DNA of 56,874 nucleotides, taken from Gammaproteobacteria bacterium. GTDB lineage: Bacteria > Pseudomonadota > Gammaproteobacteria > Steroidobacterales > Steroidobacteraceae. Shown piece after piece: positions 1 to 9,607 of this stretch; positions within the stretch are counted from its first letter, which is position 1, and every line of letters starts with the position of its first letter. The position numbers and the translations under genes were made by a program. The stretch spans positions 1 through 56,874 of the forward strand of contig JAQGOF010000035.1 in the NCBI GenBank assembly GCA_028293745.1. Direction: 5' to 3'. The notes beneath the pieces are model-generated. The model searched no databases, had not been told where the DNA came from, and was given only the letters and a program-made list of their open reading frames with translations.

Positions 1-318
1 CGGCAACGCATTTTCGTGTTTTGAACGGACGTGAATGAAATGAATGTCCAGTCCATCGATCTCGGTCATAAACTGCGGCAGGGCGTTCATTTTTGCCTCG
101 ATCTTGCGCCAGTCATAATCTGTCCCCGAATAGCGCGCCAGCGCCTGAATCGTCGCGAGCTGTACTCCTTGGGATGCATCTGTAACCGTTTCTCGTTCAG
201 GCCACTTTGTCGCGTTGATGCGCCTGCGCAATTCGGTGAGTTCCGCTTCCGGAACATTCACATGGAACGGACGAATAGCGGTCTTATCGCTGCCCGTCTG
301 CTCTGCAACTTTAGTCAT
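1..318 (-). CDS. Epoxide hydrolase, N-terminal part (runs off the left edge)
   Basis: Only the first 106 codons are inside the window; the frame is open to base 1. The start is ATG at 318-316, with an AGAGGGG ribosome-binding run about 9 nt upstream. The translation has the epoxide-hydrolase N-terminal (EHN) domain pattern: RPFHVNVPEAELTELRRRI near residues 15-33, then TKWPERE, then YDWRKIEAKMNALPQF and a DGLDIHFIHVRS strand that leads into the alpha/beta-hydrolase domain. In this family the EHN segment precedes a hydrolase domain that opens epoxides to diols in the cytoplasm. The catalytic domain is not visible, so activity cannot be judged. The gene points away from the signalling genes to its right and is separated from them by a sulfatase remnant. 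Confidence 0.82.
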   Translation of the reverse strand, partial: MTKVAEQTGSDKTAIRPFHVNVPEAELTELRRRINATKWPERETVTDASQGVQLATIQALARYSGTDYDWRKIEAKMNALPQFMTEIDGLDIHFIHVRSKHENALP

Positions 319-567
319 AGTTTTAGCCCCTCTGCTGACGGTGGAATGAAATGCGATCTTTTGCCCGCGCTGCAGCGGGGGCGGGACTATGGTCCAAGGC
401 CCAAGCCGTGTCGAGCTAGAGCTTCGGCGGCGGAGATGCAAACGCGACTCCGCTCCCCCGCGAGCGAAGACTGTCGCGCCCTGTTCGTACTCAACTCCCA
501 ACTCACCGAGCAACCACGATACCTTCTGGACGTTGAATGGGTTCCGGCGCGGCGGCGCCGGCTTTGG

Positions 568-1170
568 CTATTTGCCAACGGTCATTTGGGGAATTTGCTC
601 GCCAGCTTTTGCCGCATAAATAATAAATTTGAATGGGTCCGAGTTTTGGTATTCCTCCATCAACTTTAAGTAGACGACCCGTTCGACCCTGGCCACGGAC
701 TCACTGTGCTCGAACCTGCTTCGGACCGAATCCAGCAGCGATGCGGCGAGCTCGTATTTACCGTCGGCCGTCAGGCGCTCCACCGCTTTCACGAGGCGTT
801 GCTCGGAGAGGTCGAGGTAGTCCACGAAGAGTTCCGCCCGGTCCTCGCGGCCGAGATGGTCAAGACCCTGCAAATCCGCCTGCCAACAGCCAACGCTCTG
901 GTCATAAAGACGATCAATGGCGTGTTCGCGCAGAAGCAGGTAAGGCAGATAGACATCAGGATTGCCGGAAAGCAGACCCGGCGGAATCAGGTTCGCCGCG
1001 TGGATCGATGCCCGCTCATCGCCACGACGAACCGCGCTCGCTACCTGCTCACGTAACCAACCGAGGTCCGTCTTGAGCTGCGCCAACATCAGCGGTGATG
1101 CGAAGGTGCGCGTCAGCGGCTCGTGGCCATGCAGCAGATATTTTGGTTGGGTCCGTACCGCGCAGGTCAC
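568..1170 (-). pseudogene. Alkyl sulfatase-like protein, C-terminal remnant
   Basis: A 200-codon frame starting with GTG at 1170. It opens with PKYLLHGHEPLTR, resembling the end of a metallo-beta-lactamase domain, and continues into an alkyl-sulfatase dimerisation-type helical domain (REHAIDRLYDQSVGCW, DGKYELAASLLDSVRSRFEHS, KFIIYAAKAGEQIPQM). Full-length relatives are roughly 600 or more residues with an HxHxDH metal site; all of that is missing, so only the last third survives. The GTG start overlaps the TGA stop of the upstream REC-GGDEF-EAL gene by four bases, so the fragment might still be translated by coupling, although no complete enzyme can result. Family assignment is from remembered sequence patterns. 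A deletion that fused two unrelated genes is the simplest explanation. Confidence 0.6.
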
Positions 1171-2915
1171 CCCCGTTGATGGCGCGCAGAATTCGTCGCC
1201 CGATCGGCGTCTTGCAGGAATTGCTGCTCCAGCTCACGTGCTCCCAGTGGCCTCGATAGCAGAAAGCCCTGTACCTCGTGGCAGCCGCGGGCGCGCAGCC
1301 ACTCCAATTGGCCGGGACGCTCGATGCCCTCAGCTGTAACGATGAGATTGAGACTCGCACCTAGCGACAGAATCGCGTTCGCGATAGCGGCGTCGCTTGC
1401 CGATCGATCTACGTTGTGCACGAACGCCTTGTCAATCTTGATCCGATCGGGTGGGAATCGGGTGATGTATGCGAGGGAGGAATATCCTGTGCCGAAGTCG
1501 TCGAGCGCAATCCGACATCCGAGCTGACGTAACCTTTCGAGCGCGCTGCGGACCACGGTGGAGTCCTTGACCAGCAGCGACTCTGTAATCTCGATCTCGA
1601 TCATCGACGTCGGGACGCCGGCCGCCAGCGCCTCTACCTCTACCACTCGTGCTGGATCTCCATGCAGCAGCTCCTTGGCAGACACATTGATCGCAATCGG
1701 GACGGCAATTCCGCGATCCATCCACTCACGCAGTTGCCGGCATGCGGCACGCACGACCCAGCTGCCCATGTCGATGATCAGGCGACTCTCTTCCGCTATC
1801 TCGACGAAACGGTTCGGCGAGATATCGCCATACTCCGCGTCACACCAGCGCAGTAGCGCCTCCACCCCTGCCACCCGGTTGTCGCGCAAGCCGAATTTTG
1901 GCTGGAACTGCAACTGCAGCAGATTGTCCTGAACCGCGTGTCGCAGACGGGCTTCGAGATCGAGCCAGTCGCGCAGCCGGCTACTCATCGCCGCCGTGTA
2001 TACCGCGACCGCGGCCGCGGAGCCGGTCTTTGCCTGATACATGGCGGTGTCCGCGTGCTTCAGCACTGTAGCCACGTCATCGCCGTCGTCGGGATAAACT
2101 GCAAGACCAATGCTTGGGGCCGAGTAGAACTCGAGCCCCTCGTAGACGATTGGATCCTTGAACGCAGCACAGCACGCAGCGGCGATCTCGACTGCGAGCG
2201 CCCGCGCCGCATGGTGCCGCAACAGTATGACGAACTCATCACCGCCAAAGCGGGCAACCGTAACGTGCTCATGTACGGCCTTGAAGCTTTCGAGTGCGCG
2301 CGTGAGATTGCCGGCAACGGTTCGCAGAACTGCGTCACCGACCGAATGACCGAAGGTGTCATTGACTCTTTTGAAGCTGTTGAGATCCAGATAGATGACG
2401 GCGACCGACTCCTGCGATTCGGCCGCTTCGGCGAACAGCCGCTCGGCCGTCTCGATGCAGCGTTGCCGATTCGGCAACCCGGTCAGCGAATCAAAGTACG
2501 CAAGCCGCTCGATGCGCTCGGCGGCAGAGGCATTGCGCAGAATGTACTTGAGCCGATGCGGAAGCAGCGCCCAGTTGACCGGCTTTGAAATGAAGTCCGT
2601 CGCTCCGGCCTCGAAGGCAAGACTGATCGCCGCCGAGTCCTCGTGTCCGGTCACCATGACGATAGGGACGGTCGCCAGGCGCGACTCGGCCCGAAGGCGC
2701 TTGCATACACTGAACCCGTCCATGCCCGGCATGTCCACGTCGAGCAGGACGATCGCGACGTCTTTTGACAATGCGGCCTCGAGAGCTCCCGTCCCATTGT
2801 CATAAACAAGGGGCTCGAGGCCACACTCCGCAGCTGATTCAGCGAGAAGCAGCCGCCCGAGATCCTCATCGTCGGCGATGATCGCGATCGGTCCGGCCTG
2901 ATCCCGGCGGCTCAC
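1167..2915 (-). CDS. Response regulator with REC, GGDEF and EAL domains
   Basis: A 582-residue cytoplasmic c-di-GMP enzyme. REC (about 10-125) has the acidic cluster DDED and phospho-acceptor Asp59 in LLDVDMPGMDG. GGDEF (about 140-300) has an intact GGDEF at 224-228, so diguanylate cyclase activity is plausible; no clear RxxD inhibitory site was seen just upstream. EAL (about 320-570) has VEALLRW (EAL at 352-354), ALDDFGTGYSS and TAEGIE, the residues needed for phosphodiesterase activity. The GTG start at 2915 is chosen because it overlaps the TGA of the hybrid kinase gene by four bases and places the REC domain at the N terminus; upstream starts would lie inside the kinase gene in another frame. 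It is probably phosphorylated by that kinase, linking a periplasmic signal to c-di-GMP. Confidence 0.93.
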   Translation of the reverse strand: MSRRDQAGPIAIIADDEDLGRLLLAESAAECGLEPLVYDNGTGALEAALSKDVAIVLLDVDMPGMDGFSVCKRLRAESRLATVPIVMVTGHEDSAAISLAFEAGATDFISKPVNWALLPHRLKYILRNASAAERIERLAYFDSLTGLPNRQRCIETAERLFAEAAESQESVAVIYLDLNSFKRVNDTFGHSVGDAVLRTVAGNLTRALESFKAVHEHVTVARFGGDEFVILLRHHAARALAVEIAAACCAAFKDPIVYEGLEFYSAPSIGLAVYPDDGDDVATVLKHADTAMYQAKTGSAAAVAVYTAAMSSRLRDWLDLEARLRHAVQDNLLQLQFQPKFGLRDNRVAGVEALLRWCDAEYGDISPNRFVEIAEESRLIIDMGSWVVRAACRQLREWMDRGIAVPIAINVSAKELLHGDPARVVEVEALAAGVPTSMIEIEITESLLVKDSTVVRSALERLRQLGCRIALDDFGTGYSSLAYITRFPPDRIKIDKAFVHNVDRSASDAAIANAILSLGASLNLIVTAEGIERPGQLEWLRARGCHEVQGFLLSRPLGARELEQQFLQDADRATNSARHQRG

Positions 2916-5900
2916 GCCGTCGCCCTCAACCGAACAGACAGCAGTTCCTCGATGAGCGCCGGCTGCGCCGCCCGTAGCTGCTCGTACAGAGACTGCGCGC
3001 GAGCGGTATCGCCTGCGATGCACAGCTGTTCGAGTTGCCGAACGAGTTTCGCGAATGACAGTGCACCCACATTGGCGGCACTGGAGGCCAGCTTGTGGCA
3101 GACAGCACTGGCCGCCTTGAGATCTCCCGCATCGAGGGCAACCTGCAGTTGTGCCAGCGAATCCGACAAACTTGTTTGAAACAGATCGACCAGCTTGGAA
3201 TACAGGTCGGAGTGCCCGCCGCCGCGCAGCTTTCTCAAGCGAGCCACCGCGGCGCCATCGACACTCGACAAACCCTCACTACTGGCCGCCGGCAAGGTCT
3301 GCCGGTGAGTATGCTCGTCCGAGCGCGCGATCCAGCGGCGCAGAACCTGCGCACACTCGTCTAACATGCACGGCTTGCTAAGCATGTCGTCCATGTCGGC
3401 CTTCAGGCACGTTTCCCGATAGTTGGCCGCGTCGTGCGCGGTCAATGCCACGATCGGTACACGACGACTCGCTCCCATACGCCGGCGAATCAACGCCGTG
3501 GTCTCAAAGCCGTCCATCGTCGGCATGCTCAGATCCATCAGTATCAGATCGAAGCGCTCGGTTGCACTGCGCGCGACCGCCTCTGGTCCGTCCTTGACCC
3601 AGACGCACGTGCAACCGAGAACCGAAAGATAACCTTGCGCAACAGCGGCGTTGACGGGCTCATCCTCCACCAACAGGACATGCCCTCCGATAGCTTTTTC
3701 ATTCAGTGGCGCAGTCAACACTGCGTCAGCGGAAGAAGGTGACATTCCCATCGCTGTTGCCATCGCCTCGTGAAGGGCATCGCGACGGATGGGCTTGAGA
3801 ACGATTGCCGAGGTACCAACAAGGTTCTCGAGGTCTTTCGCCTCGACCTCGGCTGCGGTTGCCACGACCACAAGCGCTGGGCGCGTCGATCCCGGCAGGC
3901 GGGCGTGGGATTTCAAGTACTCGTGGTCACCGCTTGCATCCACGATTGCGAAATCCTCGCCGCTATCCATGTCTGCGCCGTCGCGGGCGATCAGCGTCAG
4001 ACCGAAGGCTGACACGTACCGAGACAGAGACTCCGCGAGAGCTGGCCGTCGCGTCAGAATCCGCACACCACGCCGCGGGAGCGGTGGTCGCTCTTGCCGT
4101 AACCGCTCCGCCGCGACCTTCAGAGGTAAAGACAAGTAGAACGTCGAACCAACCTGCGGGCGGCTTTCGACTTTGATGCTGCCGCCCATGAGCTCTGCGA
4201 GCTCCCGGCAAATCGCAAGGCCGAGTCCGGTACCGCCGAAGCGGCGCGTGGTCGACTCGTCCGCCTGAGTGAACGGATTGAAGATCTTCCCGATGGTCGC
4301 GACGTCCATGCCGATGCCGGTATCGGCAACCGACAAATGAACAGTGGCCCGGTCCGACTCGGAATCGATGTCGGCCTTGACGACAATCTCGCCGTGCTCC
4401 GTGAACTTGACCGCGTTCCCGATCAGGTTCATCAGAATCTGCCGCATCCGCAGCGGGTCGCCGATCAGGCTCCCCTGCTCATGCGCCGGCGGACACACGA
4501 TCAGATCGATGCCCTTGGTCTCGGCGGCGCCTGCGAAGAGACTCGTGCATTCCTCGAGGATGCAACCCAGATCGATGGGCAGCTCCTCGAGCTCGACCTT
4601 GCCGGCGCTGATCTTCGACAGATCGAGCAGGTCGTTGACGATTTCCAACAGGACTTGGGACGACGAGCGGATCGTCTGAGTCAGCCGCATCTGCGTCGCA
4701 GAGAGGCTCGTGCGCACGAGCAGTTCCGTCATCCCGACCACGCCATTCATCGGCGTGCGCAGCTCGTGACTCATTCGATCCAGGAAGTTGCTCTTCGCCT
4801 GTGCAGCCTCCGCGAGCTGGCGGTTGCTCTCGACCAACTCTCTGGTTCGCAGCGCGACCTCCGATTCGAGACGCTGCTGCTCGCTGACAATCCGCTGGAA
4901 TTTGATCCGCTGCAAGCGCAGCCGATAGGCGATGAAACCGAGTGCGGCGAGAGCGTAAGCCATGTAGGCCCACGGCGACCTCCACGGAGCCGGGTCCCTA
5001 TGGATGGTCAGGCGCAGTGGCACCTCGCTCCAGACGGAATCGGAATTGGCGGCGCGAACTTCCAGCAGATGATCGCCTGCATCGAGATTCGTAAGCGTAA
5101 TCCGGTGCTGCGTTCCGAGATCGATCCACCGATCGGTCAAGCCCACCATCCTGTATGCGAGGCGGTTGCGTTTTGGCGAGTTGAAATCAAGAGCGCCGAA
5201 GTCGAGCGAGAGAATGTTCGCTCGAAAGTCCAGAGGAATGCGCTCGAGCAGCCAGTACGGCGTGGGTCCCGCCGCAGGCACGCCCATGACTTCAACACGT
5301 GTCAGCGCAAGACGCGGCGGCTGCCGGCTCTCGGTGAGGCGCGACGGGTCGAAGATGTTGAATCCGCCCGGACCGCCGAAGCACAGGCGCCCGTCACGCA
5401 AGCGATGGAACGCGCCAGTAACAAACTCCTCGCCTTGCAGGCCGTGCTCGCGATGGTAAGTCTTGACTGATCCGGTATCGGGGTCGTAGCGCATCAGGCC
5501 GGCATCGGTGCTGAGCCAGATCCGGCCGCTGGCGTCGGCCAGCACCCCGTAGATCGTGTCGCTCGACAGGCCCTCCTCCCGCGATATGACCTTGAACCGG
5601 ATGGAGTTGGGGGAAGCGGCCGATCCGACCACGAGGGCGAGGCCACCACCGTCGGTTGCGGCCCAAATGCGATTGTGGGCGTCCACTGCCAGCGCGTACA
5701 GCGTGTTTGCCGGCAGCGACGCCGGGTCGCTGGGATCATGGCGGAAGACCTTGACGACCGTCCCGTCGGCGCGCGCGAGATCGAGACCGCCCCCATCCGT
5801 GCCGATCCAGAAATTTCCGTCCCGATCTTCGGCAATCGCGCCGACATTGGCCGAGCTGATTGCGCCAGGTGCCGGGCCGTATGGCAACTGCCGGATCAGT

Positions 5901-7417
5901 CCGGTAGTCGGATCGAGCACGTTCACGCCGCCACCGAAGGTACCGATCCAGATCTGGCCGCTGCGCGCCTCGTAGATCGTCATGATGCCTGCGGCGCTCA
6001 GGCTGCGCCGATCGTCCACTTTGACCGGTATGGCTTGCACCCGGCCGGTGGCGCTGAGCTTCCTGACTCCGCTCGCCATCGTGCCGATCCAAAGCGTGCC
6101 GGTGTGGTCCTGACGCAGCGACATCACACGCGGGTCACCGATCGCATTGGGCCGGCCGACGATGACGTCGATGTTGGTCGCCTTGCCTGTATCGTCGTCG
6201 AACTGGATCAGTCCACCGCCGCGCGTGGCGACCCACACTTTGTTGTCAGGCGCATCGGCGAATGCGGTGACGAGCTTGTTTCCCAGCCAGTCCGGCCGAT
6301 GGCCGCCGAGCTCCCAGCTGCGGGGATTCCAGCGGCTGACGCCACCCGCGCGGGTTCCGATCCAGACGATGCCCCTGTCGTCCTCGTAGAGCGACATGAT
6401 GTATGAGTCTCTCAGGGAGTCAGCATCGCTTGAATCGTGGCGATAGTGGCTGAACTCACCGCTCGAGCGATTCAACAGATCCAGTCCGTCTTCCGTCCCT
6501 ATCCAAAGATGACCCGCATGATCTGCGAGAATCGCGTGGACATCGTCATTGCCCAGCGAAGTTGGCTGTTGCGGATTGTGACGAAAGACCTCAACGACCC
6601 GGCCGTCATGGTCCATCCGATCGAGGCCGCCATCGTGGGTCCCAACCCAGAGTGCACCGCTGGGATCCTCGAGGACCCGAGAGATGTGATCGCCGCTCAA
6701 GGACGCGGGATTCCCCGCTTCGTGTTGAAAATGAACGAAGGCGCGGCCGCCCGGCTGTGAACGATCGAGTCCAGCATCGGTGCCGATCCACAGGGCTCCG
6801 TGTCGATCGAGCGTCAGCGAAAGGATCCGGTCGTCGATCAGGGAGCTCGGGTCCTTGGGATCGTGCCGCAGATGCTCAATACGCGTCGATTCCGGGTCCA
6901 GAATGTCGATGCCCGCATCCGTCGTTCCAACCCACACACGACCACTCGCGTCCACCAACAGGGCATGCACGGCGTTGCTCGCCAGCGAGTTGGAGTTCGA
7001 GGCATTGTGTCGATAGACCGTGAAGCTGTCCTTTGCCCGGCTCCACCGGGCAACGCCCCCGTCCTTGATCGCGACCCACAGATCGTGGTGAGCATCCTCA
7101 ACGATAGCCTGGATATAGTTACCAGGTAGCCCGCCGCGAGCGCTGCGCGAGTACGCGTAGCGGAAGAGTTCATGGCCGTCGTAGCGGACGAGACCGTCTT
7201 CAGTCCCGAGCCACACGAATCCTTGCGAGTCCTGCAGCGTCACGAACACCGTGCCCTGCGGCAGACCGTCGGAGCTCGTCAGGTGCTCCAGGATGAGTGG
7301 GGCCGAGTCGGTCGCCGCGGCCGCGACCGGCACCTGCGTGAAACCCAGGATTGCGGCGATCAGGGTCGAACGCCAGAAGCCGTTGTGCGTGTTGGTACTC
7401 ACTGGCCAAAGATGCAC
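2912..7417 (-). CDS. Hybrid sensor histidine kinase with two-component propeller sensor
   Basis: A 1501-residue one-protein phosphorelay. GTG start at 7417 with GAGGT about 8 nt upstream; a signal peptide/anchor ends near VAAAATDS. About 650 residues of Reg_prop repeats (recurring 'D..G.LWIGT..GGLD' units) form a seven-bladed propeller pair in the periplasm, followed by a Y_Y_Y domain (RANILSLDFGALDF to VRAANSDSVWSE) and a membrane helix (AYMAYALAALGFIAYRL). The cytoplasmic part has HisKA with His near 883 in MSHELRTPMNG, HATPase_c with DTGIGMD and GGTGLGL, a degenerate receiver-like segment, a C-terminal REC with Asp near 1294 in LILMDLSMPTMDG, and an HPt domain with His near 1441 in AVCHKLASS. 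This layout is typical of glycan-sensing hybrid systems of Bacteroidetes but also occurs in Proteobacteria. It is coupled to the following GGDEF-EAL regulator. Confidence 0.93.
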   Translation of the reverse strand: MHLWPVSTNTHNGFWRSTLIAAILGFTQVPVAAAATDSAPLILEHLTSSDGLPQGTVFVTLQDSQGFVWLGTEDGLVRYDGHELFRYAYSRSARGGLPGNYIQAIVEDAHHDLWVAIKDGGVARWSRAKDSFTVYRHNASNSNSLASNAVHALLVDASGRVWVGTTDAGIDILDPESTRIEHLRHDPKDPSSLIDDRILSLTLDRHGALWIGTDAGLDRSQPGGRAFVHFQHEAGNPASLSGDHISRVLEDPSGALWVGTHDGGLDRMDHDGRVVEVFRHNPQQPTSLGNDDVHAILADHAGHLWIGTEDGLDLLNRSSGEFSHYRHDSSDADSLRDSYIMSLYEDDRGIVWIGTRAGGVSRWNPRSWELGGHRPDWLGNKLVTAFADAPDNKVWVATRGGGLIQFDDDTGKATNIDVIVGRPNAIGDPRVMSLRQDHTGTLWIGTMASGVRKLSATGRVQAIPVKVDDRRSLSAAGIMTIYEARSGQIWIGTFGGGVNVLDPTTGLIRQLPYGPAPGAISSANVGAIAEDRDGNFWIGTDGGGLDLARADGTVVKVFRHDPSDPASLPANTLYALAVDAHNRIWAATDGGGLALVVGSAASPNSIRFKVISREEGLSSDTIYGVLADASGRIWLSTDAGLMRYDPDTGSVKTYHREHGLQGEEFVTGAFHRLRDGRLCFGGPGGFNIFDPSRLTESRQPPRLALTRVEVMGVPAAGPTPYWLLERIPLDFRANILSLDFGALDFNSPKRNRLAYRMVGLTDRWIDLGTQHRITLTNLDAGDHLLEVRAANSDSVWSEVPLRLTIHRDPAPWRSPWAYMAYALAALGFIAYRLRLQRIKFQRIVSEQQRLESEVALRTRELVESNRQLAEAAQAKSNFLDRMSHELRTPMNGVVGMTELLVRTSLSATQMRLTQTIRSSSQVLLEIVNDLLDLSKISAGKVELEELPIDLGCILEECTSLFAGAAETKGIDLIVCPPAHEQGSLIGDPLRMRQILMNLIGNAVKFTEHGEIVVKADIDSESDRATVHLSVADTGIGMDVATIGKIFNPFTQADESTTRRFGGTGLGLAICRELAELMGGSIKVESRPQVGSTFYLSLPLKVAAERLRQERPPLPRRGVRILTRRPALAESLSRYVSAFGLTLIARDGADMDSGEDFAIVDASGDHEYLKSHARLPGSTRPALVVVATAAEVEAKDLENLVGTSAIVLKPIRRDALHEAMATAMGMSPSSADAVLTAPLNEKAIGGHVLLVEDEPVNAAVAQGYLSVLGCTCVWVKDGPEAVARSATERFDLILMDLSMPTMDGFETTALIRRRMGASRRVPIVALTAHDAANYRETCLKADMDDMLSKPCMLDECAQVLRRWIARSDEHTHRQTLPAASSEGLSSVDGAAVARLRKLRGGGHSDLYSKLVDLFQTSLSDSLAQLQVALDAGDLKAASAVCHKLASSAANVGALSFAKLVRQLEQLCIAGDTARAQSLYEQLRAAQPALIEELLSVRLRATA

Positions 7418-7500
7418 GAGGCCAACCTCGGGGTCGTTGACTCAAGTTCAGGGCGGGGCCATAACCTACGGTTCCTTACGGGATCTGCGTCACACTCCGT

Positions 7501-9477
7501 CTATTCGTTCGGAACCCAGGACTCGATGGATGCCGGTGTCATTGCCGGAGCGCCCGGTCGCGACGTGTTCCACCAAGGTACCGCCCTGCTCCACGCATAG
7601 CCCCTGGACCAGGCGTAGCCTCTGCTCCACGCGTACCCCCGGGACCACGCATAGCCTCTGGACCACGCATAGCCTCTACTCCACGCGTAGCCCTCACTCC
7701 ACGTGTATCCCTGGTTCCATTGATAGCCCTGGGACCAGTTATAGCCATCTGCGCCGACAGCAGAGCCCCAGGTCGAACCTCCCAGGTCCATGATGTAGTA
7801 GTTGCCGTTGGCGTCCTGGTTGGCCGGGCCGCCGAAGTGCACCGTTCCCGCCAGGTCGGCGTTGATATCGAGCCCCTGGTTGGCACAGCCGATCGCGGAA
7901 TTGTTGACTGCAGAGACCGCGTTGATGAGGCCGGCCCCCTGCTGAAATACACTGTAGGCGAGAGTTCTGGCCGACGTGACAGCGGGGCGCGCGGATGTCA
8001 GCAGGCGGCACTTCACCGTATCGGGTGTGAGCGTCGGATCCGACTGGAGCATCAACGCGACGACTCCCGAGGTCACCGCCGCGGCCTGCGACGTACCCGA
8101 CATTGTGAACATCTGCTCGCCGGGGGACATCGAGTTGGGGTCAATGTTCGCAAGGTAACTGTTCCTCGGCATCGAGGCGGCCATATGACCACCGGGGGAG
8201 ACGAGTTCGGGCTTTACGAAGCCTTCGAATGTCGGACCCGTCGAAGAGAAGGAGGCCAGGCGATCGTCCGTCCCATCGTAAGGTGTGTAGTTGTCGGTCA
8301 GAGCGCCGACCGTGATGACATAGGGGACATTGCCGGGAATGTCGATGGTCATCGGATCCGGGCCTTCATTGCCCGCCGCCGCCACGACGACTATGCCGGC
8401 GCGCCAGACGGCCATGACGGCCTGGTTGAGCGGATCGTCCCAATAGTACGACTGGGGTTGCGCGCCAAAGGATAAGTTCAGGACACGGATGTGGTACCTC
8501 TTCTGGTTCGCGAGAATCCAGTTCAGGCCCGAGATCACATCGGAGTAACGGCCGGCGCCTTGGGCGTCAAACGCGCGGACGACGACCAGGTTGGCTTGCG
8601 GGGCGATGCCAAGGTACCCGAGGGAGAGATTCTGCGCCCCACCCGCCGCTATGGAGGTGACGTGCGTGCCATGCCCGTAGGAGTCGCCCTGAACTCGGCC
8701 CGACCCGCCGTTGAGAACATCGATACTCGCAAGCAGACGGGGACCGAAGTTTTGATTCGGGTCCTGCCACAGGCCCGAGTCGAGCACGGCGATCGTTACG
8801 CCCCTGCCTGTGACGCCCGCCTGCTGCAGCTTATCGGCACCCACCAACATCGGATAATTCGTCCCATACAACAGGGTCGGTGAGGAGACGCCAGTTCCGT
8901 CTTTCAGCGTGCCATTGGCGCTCATTGCCGTGATGGCCGGGGACAGCAGCGGATTGACAACCGGACCGGCCAGCGGGGTCACCACCGGGAGGAGCGGAGC
9001 GGCGACTCCGCCAACAGTCGAAAGGATCGGAGTGGTCACCGGAGCCAAGGGCGCGAGGACCGGAGCGGCCACCGTGCCGACGGCTGAGACGACGGGAGTA
9101 GTTAGCGCACTAACAGGAGCCATGAGCGCGCTTGTGAGCGGACTGAGCAATGAGCCCCTTGTGGTCACCAGGCGGTCCTCAAACAGGTGTACCCCACTAC
9201 TCTTGCGCAGTTGGTCAACTTGACCGGGAGTCAGATAGGCGGACACCGCGTGAATGATCGCGAGTTCCCGTTCGACCCTCGCGTCGACGCGGTCCACGCT
9301 CCGACGCGCAGAGATCATGGTCGCCGCCTGAACGATGTAGAGCGAGGGAGCCGCAGCAACACCTGCGACGTTGATCGATGTAGGCTGCTTAGACGGTGCC
9401 GCGGTGGCTACAACCACCATCGAAAACACCGCAATGCATATTGAAGAGACCCGTTGACCAGTGTGCATCGCCTTCAT
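7501..9477 (-). CDS. Secreted subtilisin-like serine peptidase (S8) with Trp-rich repeat tail
   Basis: A 658-residue exported protease if ATG at 9477 is used; a GTG at 9522 and an ATG at 9468 are alternatives. A signal peptide (SICIAVFSMVVVATAA) is followed by a pro-region and a low-complexity Pro/Ala/Val/Thr segment (about 105-185) made of repeated 'APV', 'TPV' and 'SAVG' units. The S8 domain has the catalytic triad Asp233 (VTIAVLDSGLW), His269 (YGHGTHVTS) and Ser463 (SGTSQAAAV), with oxyanion Asn370 (AAAGNEG). After the catalytic domain comes a tandem WSxGYx repeat (about 575-635) encoded by an 18-bp DNA repeat. The gene follows the sensor-kinase operon in the same orientation after an 83-bp gap. 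Substrate and the role of the repeat are unknown; cell-surface retention or self-processing are guesses. Confidence 0.93.
   Translation of the reverse strand: MKAMHTGQRVSSICIAVFSMVVVATAAPSKQPTSINVAGVAAAPSLYIVQAATMISARRSVDRVDARVERELAIIHAVSAYLTPGQVDQLRKSSGVHLFEDRLVTTRGSLLSPLTSALMAPVSALTTPVVSAVGTVAAPVLAPLAPVTTPILSTVGGVAAPLLPVVTPLAGPVVNPLLSPAITAMSANGTLKDGTGVSSPTLLYGTNYPMLVGADKLQQAGVTGRGVTIAVLDSGLWQDPNQNFGPRLLASIDVLNGGSGRVQGDSYGHGTHVTSIAAGGAQNLSLGYLGIAPQANLVVVRAFDAQGAGRYSDVISGLNWILANQKRYHIRVLNLSFGAQPQSYYWDDPLNQAVMAVWRAGIVVVAAAGNEGPDPMTIDIPGNVPYVITVGALTDNYTPYDGTDDRLASFSSTGPTFEGFVKPELVSPGGHMAASMPRNSYLANIDPNSMSPGEQMFTMSGTSQAAAVTSGVVALMLQSDPTLTPDTVKCRLLTSARPAVTSARTLAYSVFQQGAGLINAVSAVNNSAIGCANQGLDINADLAGTVHFGGPANQDANGNYYIMDLGGSTWGSAVGADGYNWSQGYQWNQGYTWSEGYAWSRGYAWSRGYAWSRGYAWSRGYAWSRGYAWSRAVPWWNTSRPGAPAMTPASIESWVPNE
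7588..7747 (-). repeat. 18-bp tandem repeat coding for WSRGYA units
   Basis: About nine consecutive copies of an 18-bp unit, each reading Trp-Ser-Arg-Gly-Tyr-Ala or a variant (WSQGYQ, WNQGYT, WSEGYA) in the protease frame. The inner copies are nearly identical in DNA while the outer copies nearer the catalytic domain have diverged, the pattern expected from recent expansion by slippage or unequal recombination. Confidence 0.85.
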
Positions 9478-9607
9478 CCCGTAGCTTCGGAACCCTATGG
9501 TTCCTTGTGATACGCATTTCACTGCTACACAACAAAAGTCACGCCCGAACGAACCTCATGCGGTCGGGCCGCGATTGTGACAAGGGTCTCATAATAGGCC
9601 TGTCAAA

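Noticed and set aside
319..567. Coding potential between the epoxide hydrolase and the sulfatase remnant
   Set aside because: Frames here are short, Arg/Ser-rich and opposite in character to neighbouring genes; treated as non-coding.
7588..7747. CRISPR-like array in the protease gene
   Set aside because: The 18-bp units are adjacent without spacers, are in frame, and encode a regular peptide repeat.
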